Shown piece by piece: positions 26,817 to 36,202 of a stretch of 64,000 nt of DNA. Within the stretch, counting starts at the first letter, position 1. Every line of letters begins with the position of its first letter. The notes beneath the pieces are model-generated. The model saw only the letters and a program-made list of their open reading frames with translations. It did not search any database and had not been told where the DNA came from. The position numbers and the translations under genes are program-made. Source of the stretch: an uncultured Methanobrevibacter sp. (GTDB taxonomy: Archaea; Methanobacteriota; Methanobacteria; Methanobacteriales; Methanobacteriaceae); contig CACYJH010000011.1 in NCBI GenBank assembly GCA_902774685.1, forward strand, positions 1 through 64,000, written 5' to 3'.

Positions 26817-27224
26817 TTATACTTTTGGTACAGGAGCTTCTACAGGAGCTTCTCTTGGAGCTTCTCTAATAGGCTCAGGTCTTGGGCGTACAGAGATTTC
26901 TTCGCCAGCTACAGGAGGTTTTGGTCTTTTTAAGTCTTGAGGATCAATTAACATAATGTCTCCAATAGCAGTTACTCTGTCAAACTCAATATTAAGTAAG
27001 CCTTCTTGGAAGGTTCTGCCTACTTCTTCTTCAGGTACGAATTGGAATCCGCCTCTAAAGATATCTCTGAATCCTGCGCTTTTTCTTTCAGGTTCTAAAG
27101 CTTTTACTTGGAGTCTAGAGATAGTTCCGTATCTTATATTGAGAACTACGTCATGAACTTGTCCTACATACTGACCAGCTAATGTGTATATATCTAAATC
27201 GTAAAGAGTTGAAACTTCTACCAT
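26817..27224 (-). CDS. PRC-barrel domain protein
   Basis: The 135-residue protein consists of a PRC-barrel beta domain (about 1-100; LDIYTLAGQYVGQVHDVVLNIRYGTIS, FDRVTAIGDIMLI) followed by a proline- and charge-rich tail with EAP/REAP-type repeats (about 110-135). In haloarchaea, PRC-barrel proteins (CdpB1/CdpB2) are FtsZ-ring components that work with SepF; sepF is also in this window at 58906. A division role here is therefore an attractive inference, not shown by the sequence. The ATG at 27224 has GGTGA five bases upstream; the in-frame ATG at 27236 is less likely. Confidence 0.85.
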   Translation of the reverse strand: MVEVSTLYDLDIYTLAGQYVGQVHDVVLNIRYGTISRLQVKALEPERKSAGFRDIFRGGFQFVPEEEVGRTFQEGLLNIEFDRVTAIGDIMLIDPQDLKRPKPPVAGEEISVRPRPEPIREAPREAPVEAPVPKV

Positions 27225-27925
27225 TTTTTTCACCATCTAACTCAATAAATCAAATAAAAATGTTTGTGATCAATGTTAAAAAACATTGAAATTATCCTTT
27301 AATTTTTAAAAATTTTAGCCTATAAAGAATGAATTAATAATTAAAGTATGAATTTTCAATTTTTGATAATTATAAAGAAATTCATAAGAAATTTAACAAT
27401 TAAACACTAAATAAGCTTATTATATAATATATGTATATTTGCTTATATAAATACTTTATGTTTTTTAACTGAAAATTAACTAATAAAATCAAAAATTACT
27501 ACGAAAATTTAAAGAAAAATTAAAAATAATAATTAAAATTTTCTAAAAATAAAAAAATAAGAAAAATTTAATATCAAACCCAAAAAATAAGAAAAATTTC
27601 ATCAAAAAAATTCAAAATTTTCGAAAAAATGATAATAACATGATATTATCATCAAAAATTACATGAAATCTGAAAAAAATGTTAATATCATTGTAATATC
27701 AAAAAGGAAAAATCTAAAAGTAATAATGAAAATGAAAAAATTATTAATTAAATTGCAGATGACAAAATAAATTGAAAAATTAAAATTCTAAAAAATTAGA
27801 TAAAAAATGAAAAAATAGTTTCAAAAAATAAAATAAAAATAAAAATAAAAAAATGGAAAAATAGAAAAATAGAAAAAAAGAAGAAGTTTTGATTAAACTT
27901 CTTTAAAAAGTTAGGAAAGTTTGGG
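27225..27925. other. Long AT-rich intergenic region
   Basis: The longest gene-free stretch of the window (701 bases). Near 27440-27447 the minus strand has TTTATATAAG, a TATA candidate that would give the PRC-barrel mRNA a leader of nearly 200 bases. At 27632-27651 there is an inverted repeat GATAATA-6 bases-TATTATC. From 27780 to 27890 the plus strand is A-rich low-complexity sequence at the 3' side of the tRNA-binding protein gene. I found no reading frame worth calling. Confidence 0.5.
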
Positions 27926-28651
27926 TTAGTTATCTAAAAAGTTTGTAATCATGTTTTTGGTTTCATTTAATGATTCCATAGGTATTCCATTAGGCATTTG
28001 ACCTAATTCACCTTGAACATCCTTTAAAATGCTACCATTCATTCCTAAAAACATTCCTTCAGAAACAATTTCCATAAATGTAGCAGGAGGAAGCAAGGAA
28101 ACACCTACCCTGTTGCCTTCCTTAACTGTCAAGTCATTGGTAACTACCTTTAAGGCTCTTTTACCAAGGTTTACATTACAGATCATCAATGAATCAGCAT
28201 TAGGATGTTTGCTGACACTCATGATTTCTCCAACCTTTACGTCAATTCCAACGATTGGATCATCAATAGGTCCAAATTTGAATCTTGCCCTAAGTCCTAA
28301 AATGGTGTCCAGGAAGAATCTTACCTTAGCGATATTCTCTTCTGTCTTTTCCCTTTCATCCTTTGGAGCGCCACTCATAAACTTATGTGCCCAATCTTCA
28401 CCACCAAGGAAATCGACAATTCTAGTAGCCTTATCTTCAAGCTTTTCAACATCTTCACAATTGGCTAATGTATCTCCTTCAAGATAACAGTAAAGCAAGG
28501 ACTTTAAGTCTGGTTCCATCTTTTTAGCTTCTTCGATTGCACCTTTCTTATTCCAATTACCTCTAAAACTTCCAGTTTGTACGGTTCTTAAGAATAATTC
28601 ACGAGCATGCATAGCTATCAATATTCTATAATCTTTTGCAGTGTCCCACAT
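27926..28651 (-). CDS. tRNA-binding (EMAP/Trbp111-type OB-fold) domain protein
   Basis: The 241-residue protein has an archaea-specific helical N-terminal part (about 1-125) and a C-terminal OB-fold related to Trbp111 and the EMAP-II tRNA-binding domain (about 130-230). The key segment is VGIDVKVGEIMSVSKHPNADSLMICNVNLG, followed by VGVSLLPPATFMEIVSEGMFLG. Such proteins bind the outside corner of tRNA and can help aminoacyl-tRNA synthetases; no synthetase is adjacent. The start ATG at 28651 (MWDTAKDYR) is preceded by CGTGATATT. Confidence 0.88.
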   Translation of the reverse strand: MWDTAKDYRILIAMHARELFLRTVQTGSFRGNWNKKGAIEEAKKMEPDLKSLLYCYLEGDTLANCEDVEKLEDKATRIVDFLGGEDWAHKFMSGAPKDEREKTEENIAKVRFFLDTILGLRARFKFGPIDDPIVGIDVKVGEIMSVSKHPNADSLMICNVNLGKRALKVVTNDLTVKEGNRVGVSLLPPATFMEIVSEGMFLGMNGSILKDVQGELGQMPNGIPMESLNETKNMITNFLDN

Positions 28652-28781
28652 AATATCACGATTGATAAAAATAAATTTGAAATAAATATTCAGTTTTTTA
28701 ATTAATAATTATTTTATTCTTCTTTAAATTAATACTTTTTTAAAAATATGATCAATTGAAAATGTCAAATAATCATCAAAA

Positions 28782-30197
28782 TCATTTGCAATTGAATGCA
28801 ATCAATTTGCTTTTGCACATGTCTTCAACTGCATACTTGATTCCTTCCTTGCCTATTCCACTTGACTTGAACCCACCGAATGGCATGGCATCTGTTCTGA
28901 ATGTAGATTCCTTATTGATTAAAACGGAACCTGCATCGATTTCATTGGCGCATCTAAGTGCATTTCGAATGCTTTCAGTGAAGACTCCTGCCTGAAGACC
29001 ATATTGGGTATCATTCGCCGCCTTTATTGCCTCATCAATTCCGTCAACTCTGATGATTGGTGCAATCGGACCGAATGTCTCATTTGCAACAAGACCCATT
29101 TTCATATTGACATTATCCAAAATGGTAGGCTCATAGAAACAATCCTTACGGTTTCCACCTAAAAGAAGTTCTGCACCATCTTCAATAGCACTGTTTACTG
29201 ATGTTTCAATATTGATTGCAGCACTTTCATTGATTACAGGACCAATATCAGTTGATTCGTCCATTGGATTTCCCATCTTGAGCTTGCTTGCTTCCTTTAC
29301 AAAGAAATCGATGAATTCATCAGCAATCTTATTGTCAAGGATGATTCTTTTAACTCCTATGCAAACCTGACCTGAGAATAGAAATGCACCAGATGTTGCT
29401 GCACTTACTGCCTTTTCAATATCTGCATCCTCAAGAATGACCAATGGGTCATTTCCTCCAAGCTCCATAGTAAGCTTTTTCATACCTGCTCTTGATGATA
29501 TGAATAATCCTGTAGCTACACTGCCTGTAAATGATATCTTGTTTATACCAGTTGACACCACCATAGCATCTCCAACTTCACTGCCATAACCGGTTACTGA
29601 GTTTATTACCCCATCAGGAAAATGATTGTTGATAATTTCAGCTAATCTTAAGGCAGCTAAAGGCGCTTCCATTGATGGTTTCATGACAACTGTGTTTTTA
29701 GCTGCAATCGCAGGAGCTATCTTATGCAAAGCCAAATTGACAGGATAATTGAATGGAGTTATTGCTCCCACAACACCAAGAGGAACCTTCTTAGTAAATG
29801 CTAAAAACCTTGCATCAACTGGGCCAGTGGCATCTATAGGTACAGATTCCCCATAGATTCTTTTTGCTTCCTCTGCTGCAAACTGCAATGTTTCTACAGA
29901 TCTTTGGAGTTCACCAATAGCTTGCTTGTATGGTTTTCCAGCTTCACTGACAATCAGTTTCGCTATGCTTTCGCTTTCCTTTTCAAGCTCCTCGCAAGCA
30001 TCCAAAAGATTGTTTGAAACTTCTCTTGCAGACAAGTCATTTAAGGCTTTCTTTGCATTGTTTGCCGCTTCAATAGCATTATCTGCATCACTTCTATATC
30101 CAATCGGAACTGTATCCACTATTTCGCCATTGTATGGATTGATAACATCATAATGGTCTGATTTATCTATAGATTCACCATTGATTAAGAATTTCAT
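28782..30197 (-). CDS. cofA: Lactaldehyde dehydrogenase (F420 biosynthesis)
   Basis: The 471-residue protein is an NAD(P)-dependent aldehyde dehydrogenase with the catalytic base E245 (MELGGNDP), the nucleophile C279 (SGQVCIGVKR) and the C-terminal MPFGGFKSSGIGKEG. In methanogens the member of this length and sequence type is the lactaldehyde dehydrogenase CofA, which makes lactate for the side chain of coenzyme F420. A more general aldehyde dehydrogenase role cannot be excluded from sequence alone. The start ATG at 30197 begins a typical MKFLINGESI. It appears monocistronic. Confidence 0.85.
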   Translation of the reverse strand: MKFLINGESIDKSDHYDVINPYNGEIVDTVPIGYRSDADNAIEAANNAKKALNDLSAREVSNNLLDACEELEKESESIAKLIVSEAGKPYKQAIGELQRSVETLQFAAEEAKRIYGESVPIDATGPVDARFLAFTKKVPLGVVGAITPFNYPVNLALHKIAPAIAAKNTVVMKPSMEAPLAALRLAEIINNHFPDGVINSVTGYGSEVGDAMVVSTGINKISFTGSVATGLFISSRAGMKKLTMELGGNDPLVILEDADIEKAVSAATSGAFLFSGQVCIGVKRIILDNKIADEFIDFFVKEASKLKMGNPMDESTDIGPVINESAAINIETSVNSAIEDGAELLLGGNRKDCFYEPTILDNVNMKMGLVANETFGPIAPIIRVDGIDEAIKAANDTQYGLQAGVFTESIRNALRCANEIDAGSVLINKESTFRTDAMPFGGFKSSGIGKEGIKYAVEDMCKSKLIAFNCK

Positions 30198-30344
30198 GAT
30201 TTTGACTCCTGAATTTGATTTAATTAAATAATTTACTTTTTAATTCAATTAATTTTTAAATAATTATTAAACTATTTGTTTTATTGAATAATAAATTTTA
30301 GTAAAAGCAAATAAATAAAAATAAAACTTAAAATAAAAGTTAAA

Positions 30345-30566
30345 TCATTCAAATCTTGAAGCAATATCACTGAATGAACTGTTTAATGATTTCATTTCAT
30401 TAGAACCTATTTCAGTTCCTAAATCAGACAAATATGATTTATACATTGAAACCACCACTAAAATAATCACGATTATTCCTCCAACAATCAGAATCAATTC
30501 AGCAGAACCTTGTCCTTTCTCATCATTAATTAAACCATTTAAAAGATTGATTTGACCATATTTCAT
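30345..30566 (-). CDS. Class III signal peptide prepilin
   Basis: The 73-residue protein has the euryarchaeal class III signal peptide: a charged leader (MKYGQINLLNGLINDEKG) and cleavage expected between G18 and Q19 in KGQGSAELIL, giving the QxSxEL start of the mature pilin (Q19, S21, E23). A hydrophobic helix (about 24-42) packs the filament core, and the remaining 30 residues are a small head. Prepilin peptidase EppA normally cleaves such proteins. GGAGGTCA precedes the ATG. It lies 14 bases after a GspF/TadC-like gene, so the two form an operon. Confidence 0.9.
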   Translation of the reverse strand: MKYGQINLLNGLINDEKGQGSAELILIVGGIIVIILVVVSMYKSYLSDLGTEIGSNEMKSLNSSFSDIASRFE

Positions 30567-30580
30567 AATTGACCTCCAAA

Positions 30581-31513
30581 CTAGACCAATCCAAAGAAAC
30601 CTGCTCCGAAGTTATTGATCAGATAGAATATCAAAAAAGCGGAACATGTAATTGGAATTGAATATCTGAGCCCTTTCCTTAAGTCCCCATACATTATCAA
30701 TGCTATCAAAAACCCAGCCAGAACAGAATGGATTATCAAGTAGATTTCTGCTGCAAGAGGTGCAACTTCACAAATGGCTCCTCCTTTGCCTAATTCAATC
30801 ATGAATGTTGAATAGACTCCAACCATCCCCAGTGCAAAGGGAGCTGCAAATGTGGAAGCTATTAGCAGAAACATGATTGACATCATCACACCTGCCTTTC
30901 TTTCTCTCTTCAATATCAGCATAGCCCTTAAATCATCACTTACATCAAGAATGATATCAGACAAGGATCCTCCACTTTTATGAGCATTCAAAATGATTTT
31001 AAAACTGCGTTCAAGATCCTTTGAATTGAGTCGGAATGCCATGTTATTAAAGGATTCATCTAAACTTTTTCCCATCCTTATCTCTACAACAACTCTCCTT
31101 AATTCATCATACAATGGCCCTTTTCCATGATTTGACATGTCAACCAAGGCATTTTCCAAACTCAAGCCCACCTTCAGCATTGAAGACAATTGCCTTAGGA
31201 AATCTGGAATTGAACTTTCTATTTCAGTTGTCCTTCTTTCTATTTTTATGAATAGGATTAGAACAAAAGTTATTGTTGGAATGAAAATGGCTAAAATTAT
31301 GGAAAATAGCATGTTAAATGAAAATACTATCGAAAGCAGTGAAAATAGAATAATAAATGCCAAATAGACAATTATAATTATTGACAGCAATTGAGAAGCC
31401 AGTGTAAATATCCCTGCTTTTAGCAAGTACTCCTGAAAGCTAATTAAAATAGATTGATTAAGCCTATTTTCTATTAAATCTGATAATTTAATTATTAAAT
31501 CTTCAATAAACAT
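30581..31513 (-). CDS. GspF/TadC-like pilus assembly membrane protein
   Basis: The protein of about 310 residues matches the archaeal type II secretion F / TadC family, the inner-membrane platform for type IV pilus-like filaments. The cytoplasmic core (about 100-205) shows the family pattern [33 protein letters not shown] and [19 protein letters not shown], flanked by membrane helices at both ends (about 25-85 and 215-310). The frame is open to an ATG at 31588, but the ATG at 31513 ([10 protein letters not shown]) starts the family-like part; the choice is uncertain. The following gene is its likely substrate, a class III pilin. No ATPase gene is adjacent. Confidence 0.85.
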   Translation of the reverse strand: MFIEDLIIKLSDLIENRLNQSILISFQEYLLKAGIFTLASQLLSIIIIVYLAFIILFSLLSIVFSFNMLFSIILAIFIPTITFVLILFIKIERRTTEIESSIPDFLRQLSSMLKVGLSLENALVDMSNHGKGPLYDELRRVVVEIRMGKSLDESFNNMAFRLNSKDLERSFKIILNAHKSGGSLSDIILDVSDDLRAMLILKRERKAGVMMSIMFLLIASTFAAPFALGMVGVYSTFMIELGKGGAICEVAPLAAEIYLIIHSVLAGFLIALIMYGDLRKGLRYSIPITCSAFLIFYLINNFGAGFFGLV

Positions 31514-31708
31514 TGATAATAGATTTGTATAAGTTATTAATAAATTTAACTTAATTTTAGACTTAAAAAAACAATTTAAATAGAACATTATAAAAAATAA
31601 GAAAAATTAGAATTAATCTATAAAATTAAAGTGATTTAAGGAAATTAAAATAAATAAAAAATTAAATTAATAATAAAAAAATTAAATCAATGAAAAAATA
31701 ATAAAAAA

Positions 31709-32752
31709 TTATAAAATTTGAGGCAAATTACCAATCAATTTACCCTTTTTATCAACTAAAACCATATCCTCTATCCTTACTCCAAACTCACCTTCAAGGT
31801 AGATTCCAGGTTCTATAGTAACAATCATATTATTCTCCAAAACAGTTTGATCCCTAAGGGATACAGAAGGATTTTCATGAATGTCCAAACCTAGGCTATG
31901 GCCTGTGCTGTGAATGAAATTATCACCATATCCATACTCAGCAATGATGTCCCTTGCCACCTTATCAACTTCACAAGCCTTCACTCCTGCTTTCACTGCA
32001 TCAACGGCTTTATCATGAGCTTCGAGAACAATATTTGAGATTTCTTCCTGCCTTTCTGTGTAGATGAATGTTCTGGTTGTGTCACTGCAATATCCTTCAA
32101 ACTTGCATCCGTAATCCACTAAAACAGGAGTGTCAAGTACATGATGCCTTGGAGTTGAATGAGGCAAGCTTGATACTGGACCTGATGCGAATATTGTGTC
32201 AAATGATTCGACACTTGCACCATTCTTTCTCATCAAATAACCTAATTCATAGGCACATTCCCATTCCTGAGCTCCTTTTTCCTGTTTATCACGCACATCC
32301 AATTCAATCAACGACTTATGTGCAATATCTGTTGCCTTAAGAATCTTTTCAATCTCATCATCAGACTTTATCATTCTTTCAGTGGATATTACATCAGAGA
32401 TTGTGAGATTGAAGTCATTGAACTTTTGATAGACATTTGCAGTCAAGTCTGATTCGATAGCCAAGTTCTTGATTTGCTCTTCCTTCAAACACTCAATCAT
32501 CTTATCATATGATTCGTACTTTACAATATCAATGGAAGAGGTGTTTTTTGCATTTTCCATATCCATTCCAGAGACGAATATGATTGGATTTTCCTTGATA
32601 ATCAGGAATGCAAAGCTGGTTGACAGGTAGCCTGAGAGGTAATAGATATTATTGAAATTAGCCACCAACATGGCATCCAGATCTTTTTCTTCCAATTTTT
32701 TTAAGATATTTTTTATGTGAAAGTTATGAACATTATTTTCCTTAATTTGCAT
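31709..32752 (-). CDS. M24 family Xaa-Pro peptidase
   Basis: The 347-residue protein has the two-domain layout of aminopeptidase P/prolidase: an N-terminal creatinase-like domain (about 1-130) and a pita-bread catalytic domain. The dinuclear metal ligands are visible as Asp in VDYGCKF, Asp in YCSDTTRTF, His in STGHSLGLDIHE, Glu in VTIEPGIYLEGEFG and Glu in VRIEDMV. It likely releases the N-terminal residue ahead of proline or splits Xaa-Pro dipeptides in the cytoplasm. It is transcribed divergently from the YcaO gene across 183 bases. Confidence 0.93.
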   Translation of the reverse strand: MQIKENNVHNFHIKNILKKLEEKDLDAMLVANFNNIYYLSGYLSTSFAFLIIKENPIIFVSGMDMENAKNTSSIDIVKYESYDKMIECLKEEQIKNLAIESDLTANVYQKFNDFNLTISDVISTERMIKSDDEIEKILKATDIAHKSLIELDVRDKQEKGAQEWECAYELGYLMRKNGASVESFDTIFASGPVSSLPHSTPRHHVLDTPVLVDYGCKFEGYCSDTTRTFIYTERQEEISNIVLEAHDKAVDAVKAGVKACEVDKVARDIIAEYGYGDNFIHSTGHSLGLDIHENPSVSLRDQTVLENNMIVTIEPGIYLEGEFGVRIEDMVLVDKKGKLIGNLPQIL

Positions 32753-32935
32753 TTAAAGGCCTCTGACAAATTATTTATTTTCTTCTATAAATTGTTATAT
32801 CCTTTATTATTTAAAAATTAAACGAATAATTTAAAAGTGGCTATAACAATTATTATAAATAATCAATTACATAATATAAATATTACAAATCTTAAAAAAA
32901 TCTAAATAAATTAAAAATGGCTAAGGATAAAAAAC

Positions 32936-34189
32936 ATGTTTGAAGACATTCCAATAAAATTCTTTAAGGGAACTCATAGAGTGAGAGACCCAAAGGAAAC
33001 AATTGAAATAAACGAAGACAAGCTAAGAACTGCAGGGATAACCAGATTAACTGACATTACAGACCTTGACAGAATCAAGATCCCAGTGTTTTCTGCAATT
33101 CGCCCTACTGCACAGTCAGGAAGTGTAAGCGTCTATGCTGGAAAGGGAGCCACAAAAGAACAGGCTAAGGCATCAGCAATGATGGAAGGGTTTGAAAGAT
33201 ACTCTGCAGAAAGGCAAGACATTGATGGTGAAAGAACCTTTGTAGACACCTACAACAACATCAAGGATACCAAAAATGTTCTTGACCCTAAAGACCTTCT
33301 CTTGCCAAAGAATTACGGCAATGAAAATGTGGAAAATTCAAGGCTTGAATGGATAGAAGCAGAGGACATCATAAGTGAAGAAACAATATATGTCCCATCA
33401 AATGCAGTTTTCCACCCATATATTCCTACAAGGGAAGTAAGTCCTAGCCCAATAGCTATTTTTAAAGGAAACACAAATGGTCTTGCATCTGGAAACATCA
33501 TAGAGGAATCCGTTTTGCACGGCATCTTTGAAGTTGTAGAAAGGGATGCATGGAGCATTTTTGAACTTACCAAAAGAAACAAGAAGGAAATCAGCCAAGA
33601 AAATATCGATAATGAAATAATCAATGATCTTTTAGACAAATTCCATAGCCAAGGAATTGATATTAAGCTAATGGACATCACAGCAGACCTTAAGATTACA
33701 ACCGTAGCTGCAAGTGCTGATGATACCGTCCTTAAGGATCCTGCACTTTTGACCTTAGGTGTTGGAACTCATTTGAACCCAGAAGTTGCTGTTATCAGAG
33801 CATTGACTGAAGTTGCACAAAGCAGGGCAACCCAAATTCATGGAACCCGTGAAGATACAATAAGAGCGGATTTCATGAGAAAATCAGGCTATGAACATAT
33901 GAAAAGGATGAACAGACATTACTTCCAAAGGGAAGAAGAAACAATTGATCTTTCAGACATTGAGGATAAAAGTTCACATTCCATCAAAAAGGATATTGAA
34001 ACAAGCATTGAAGAGGCACAAAAGGTTGGATTCAATCAAATACTATACACTGACCTTACAAGAGATGAAATCGGAATCAATGTTGCAAGAGTAATCATTC
34101 CAAAGGCAGAACTGTATTCATTGGATGAAGAAAGATTAGGTAACAGGGCTTTGGAATATGATAGAAAAGCACGTAGAGGATTGGTTTAA
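32936..34189 (+). CDS. ycaO: YcaO protein, probable McrA thioglycine synthesis
   Basis: The 417-residue protein matches the methanogen YcaO family, ATP-dependent cyclodehydratase relatives that activate a backbone amide. Signature segments are VSVYAGKGATKEQAKASAMMEGFERYSAERQ (ATP/Mg site glutamates), ESVLHGIFEVVERDAW and TEVAQSRATQIHGTRED. In methanogens YcaO with TfuA has been linked genetically and biochemically to the thioglycine of methyl-coenzyme M reductase. The TfuA gene follows 71 bases downstream and a LarE-like gene after that, all plus strand, making a likely thioamidation operon. The C-terminus lacks the proline-rich end of azoline-forming YcaOs. Confidence 0.93.
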   Translation: MFEDIPIKFFKGTHRVRDPKETIEINEDKLRTAGITRLTDITDLDRIKIPVFSAIRPTAQSGSVSVYAGKGATKEQAKASAMMEGFERYSAERQDIDGERTFVDTYNNIKDTKNVLDPKDLLLPKNYGNENVENSRLEWIEAEDIISEETIYVPSNAVFHPYIPTREVSPSPIAIFKGNTNGLASGNIIEESVLHGIFEVVERDAWSIFELTKRNKKEISQENIDNEIINDLLDKFHSQGIDIKLMDITADLKITTVAASADDTVLKDPALLTLGVGTHLNPEVAVIRALTEVAQSRATQIHGTREDTIRADFMRKSGYEHMKRMNRHYFQREEETIDLSDIEDKSSHSIKKDIETSIEEAQKVGFNQILYTDLTRDEIGINVARVIIPKAELYSLDEERLGNRALEYDRKARRGLV

Positions 34190-34260
34190 GCCGATGAATT
34201 TAATTCATTAGGCTAATCCCATTATTAATTAATCTAATTTAATTTTATAGAGATTTTAAA

Positions 34261-34896
34261 ATGAGCAAGAAGATCATAGTTTATTTAGGGTTATCCATTT
34301 TAGAGGATGAAGCAAAAACCATATTGGATGCTGACTATAGACCTCCAGTGAAAAGGGGAGACATCCTAAAGGCAATCAGCGAAAAGCCAGATGTTATAGG
34401 AATTATCGATGGTGCATTCCACCACACCCCTGCAGTTGCACATAAGGAAATCATGAAAGCATTGGACAAGGGAATAACTGTAGTTGGTGGAAGCAGTATG
34501 GGAGCTTTAAGAGCATCAGAGCTTGATGACCTTGGAATGGTTGGAATCGGTTATGTCTACAAAGCATACAGATCTGGACAAATAACATCAGATGATGATG
34601 TGGCCCTTAGCTTTGACCCTGTAAGAAATGTGCCAATATCTGAAGCTCTTGTAAATGTCGACTACAAATTGGATTTGGCAGTTAAGGAAGGAATAATCAC
34701 AGAAGATGAAAAGGATTACATCCATGACATTGCCAAAGAGATCTATTATCCTAAACGGTCTTACCAAAACATATTCTCCAAAGTGGAAATGGAAGATGCT
34801 AAGAAAACCAAGCTTATTGATTTTGTATTGAAGGAAAAGGACATCAAATATCGGGATGCAATTGAAGTCTTGGAATACATAAAAAACTTAAAATAG
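34261..34896 (+). CDS. tfuA: TfuA-like protein, partner of YcaO
   Basis: The 211-residue protein matches the TfuA core family (IVYLGLSILEDEAKTIL, DYRPPVKRGDILKAI, IGIIDGAFHHTPAVAHKEIMKAL, VVGGSSMGALRASEL). TfuA is thought to help deliver sulfide to YcaO so that a thioamide forms instead of an azoline. The strict YcaO-TfuA order supports a role in McrA thioglycine formation. The ATG follows GAGATTTTAAA, a weak site, which with the 71-base spacing is compatible with co-transcription. A small inverted repeat (GATGAATTTAATTCAT) lies just after the ycaO stop in the gap. Confidence 0.92.
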   Translation: MSKKIIVYLGLSILEDEAKTILDADYRPPVKRGDILKAISEKPDVIGIIDGAFHHTPAVAHKEIMKALDKGITVVGGSSMGALRASELDDLGMVGIGYVYKAYRSGQITSDDDVALSFDPVRNVPISEALVNVDYKLDLAVKEGIITEDEKDYIHDIAKEIYYPKRSYQNIFSKVEMEDAKKTKLIDFVLKEKDIKYRDAIEVLEYIKNLK

Positions 34897-34949
34897 CCTT
34901 ATTTTAAAATATAACGTTGATATAGAAAATTTTAAAAGCAATAAATAAT

Positions 34950-34962
34950 ATAACAATAGTTA
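34950..34962. promoter_or_regulatory. ATAACAATAGTTA element upstream of the LarE-like gene
   Basis: Thirteen bases identical to the core of the palindromes at 18273 and 19223, 95 bases before the LarE-like ATG. The outer arm bases differ here (AT versus TA), so it may be a weaker site or chance in AT-rich DNA. Confidence 0.3.
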
Positions 34963-35056
34963 ATTTATTATTTTTTATATGATATGATAATTTAATTCGG
35001 GCGATTAATCAATAATTAATAATAAATTGTTAATTATTTTGTAAAAGAGGCCAATT

Positions 35057-36121
35057 ATGAATATAAATGTCAAAATCAACAGAGTTAAAGAAATATTAAA
35101 GGATAAAAAGATAGCTTTAGCTTTTTCTGCTGGGGCAGATAGCACATTGCTTGCATACCTTGCAAAGGAAGCTGGCGCAGATGTGCTTGCAATCACCTAT
35201 GACAATCAGATTTTTCCAAGTGGATTCTTGGAATTTGCAAAAAAAAGAGCAGATGAAATTGGAATAAGACATGAAATTATTGAAAATAATTTTCTTGATG
35301 TAGATGACATAGTTGATAATACCCCTCAAAGATGTTTAGTGTGCAGAAGATTAATGTATGGTGCAATTAAACAAAAGGCTAATGAAGAAGGTTATGAAAT
35401 AATCATAGACGGAAACAATATAACAGACCTTACTCATGATAGGCCTGGGATACTCATGAAATATGAGTATGAAATTGAAAGCCCATTCATTGATGCCGAA
35501 CTTGAAACATATGAAATTCATCAATTCCTTGAAGAAAACAATATTCCTTACTCCAAGTCAACAACCTGTCTTGCAACAAGAGTCAAGACAAATGAAACCG
35601 TCACAATCGATAAGGTCAATAGAATCGATTATTGTGAAGCTTTCATAAAAGAGAAAACAAATTCTGAAGTTGTGAAACTTAGGGAAGAGAATAATGTAGC
35701 CACCATTGAAATGGAGAATATTGAAAAGATTTTAGATAATGAAACTATCAATACCATTTTCAATGAACTTAAATCAGCACAATATGATAAGGTCCTATTG
35801 AATCTTAAATCTATTGAGGATAATGATAATCTCATTGAAGACAATGAGCTTGAAAAAGGAGCAAACAATCTTATCTTAAGGAAAAGATTGCCGTTTGGCA
35901 TAAACATTTCAGAAACTGCTGAAATAATTCAAGAGAATAAGAATGAGCATCTAAGCAATATAGAACCAAATGAGGAAATAGGCTACATTAAATTGAATGT
36001 TGATGAAAAAGAGTCTAAAATATTCCGTGATGGAAAAATAAGCATTGAAAACAATAAAAACAAGGAAGATGCAAAAGAATCTTTGGTAAAGATATTGCCA
36101 CTCATTAGAAGAACTGTTTAA
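35057..36121 (+). CDS. LarE-like PP-loop sulfur transferase with C-terminal extension
   Basis: The 354-residue protein matches LarE-type ATP-pyrophosphatases. The PP-loop is SAGADS (24-29), a CLVCRR motif holds C93 and C96, and STTCLATR carries C171, equivalent to the sacrificial sulfur-donor Cys of LarE or a ligand of the [4Fe-4S] version that uses external sulfide. LarE proteins are usually about 270 residues; residues about 265-354 are extra and form a small alpha/beta extension (LRKRLPFGINISE, KIFRDGKISIEN, SLVKILPLIRRT) that I cannot assign. Its place after ycaO-tfuA suggests sulfur supply for thioamide or another thiolated cofactor, though a 160-base gap and own upstream element allow separate expression. 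Confidence 0.83.
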   Translation: MNINVKINRVKEILKDKKIALAFSAGADSTLLAYLAKEAGADVLAITYDNQIFPSGFLEFAKKRADEIGIRHEIIENNFLDVDDIVDNTPQRCLVCRRLMYGAIKQKANEEGYEIIIDGNNITDLTHDRPGILMKYEYEIESPFIDAELETYEIHQFLEENNIPYSKSTTCLATRVKTNETVTIDKVNRIDYCEAFIKEKTNSEVVKLREENNVATIEMENIEKILDNETINTIFNELKSAQYDKVLLNLKSIEDNDNLIEDNELEKGANNLILRKRLPFGINISETAEIIQENKNEHLSNIEPNEEIGYIKLNVDEKESKIFRDGKISIENNKNKEDAKESLVKILPLIRRTV

Positions 36122-36202
36122 AGTTCTTCTTTACTATTTTTTTAAATTAATTAGTATTTTTCTAATTATTAATTTTTTAATAATATTTTTTAATACTATT
36201 TT

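Noticed and set aside
27225-27925. Search for a tRNA or structured RNA gene in the longest gap
   Set aside because: No GC-rich cloverleaf-like arms or T-loop sequence; the DNA stays uniformly AT-rich.
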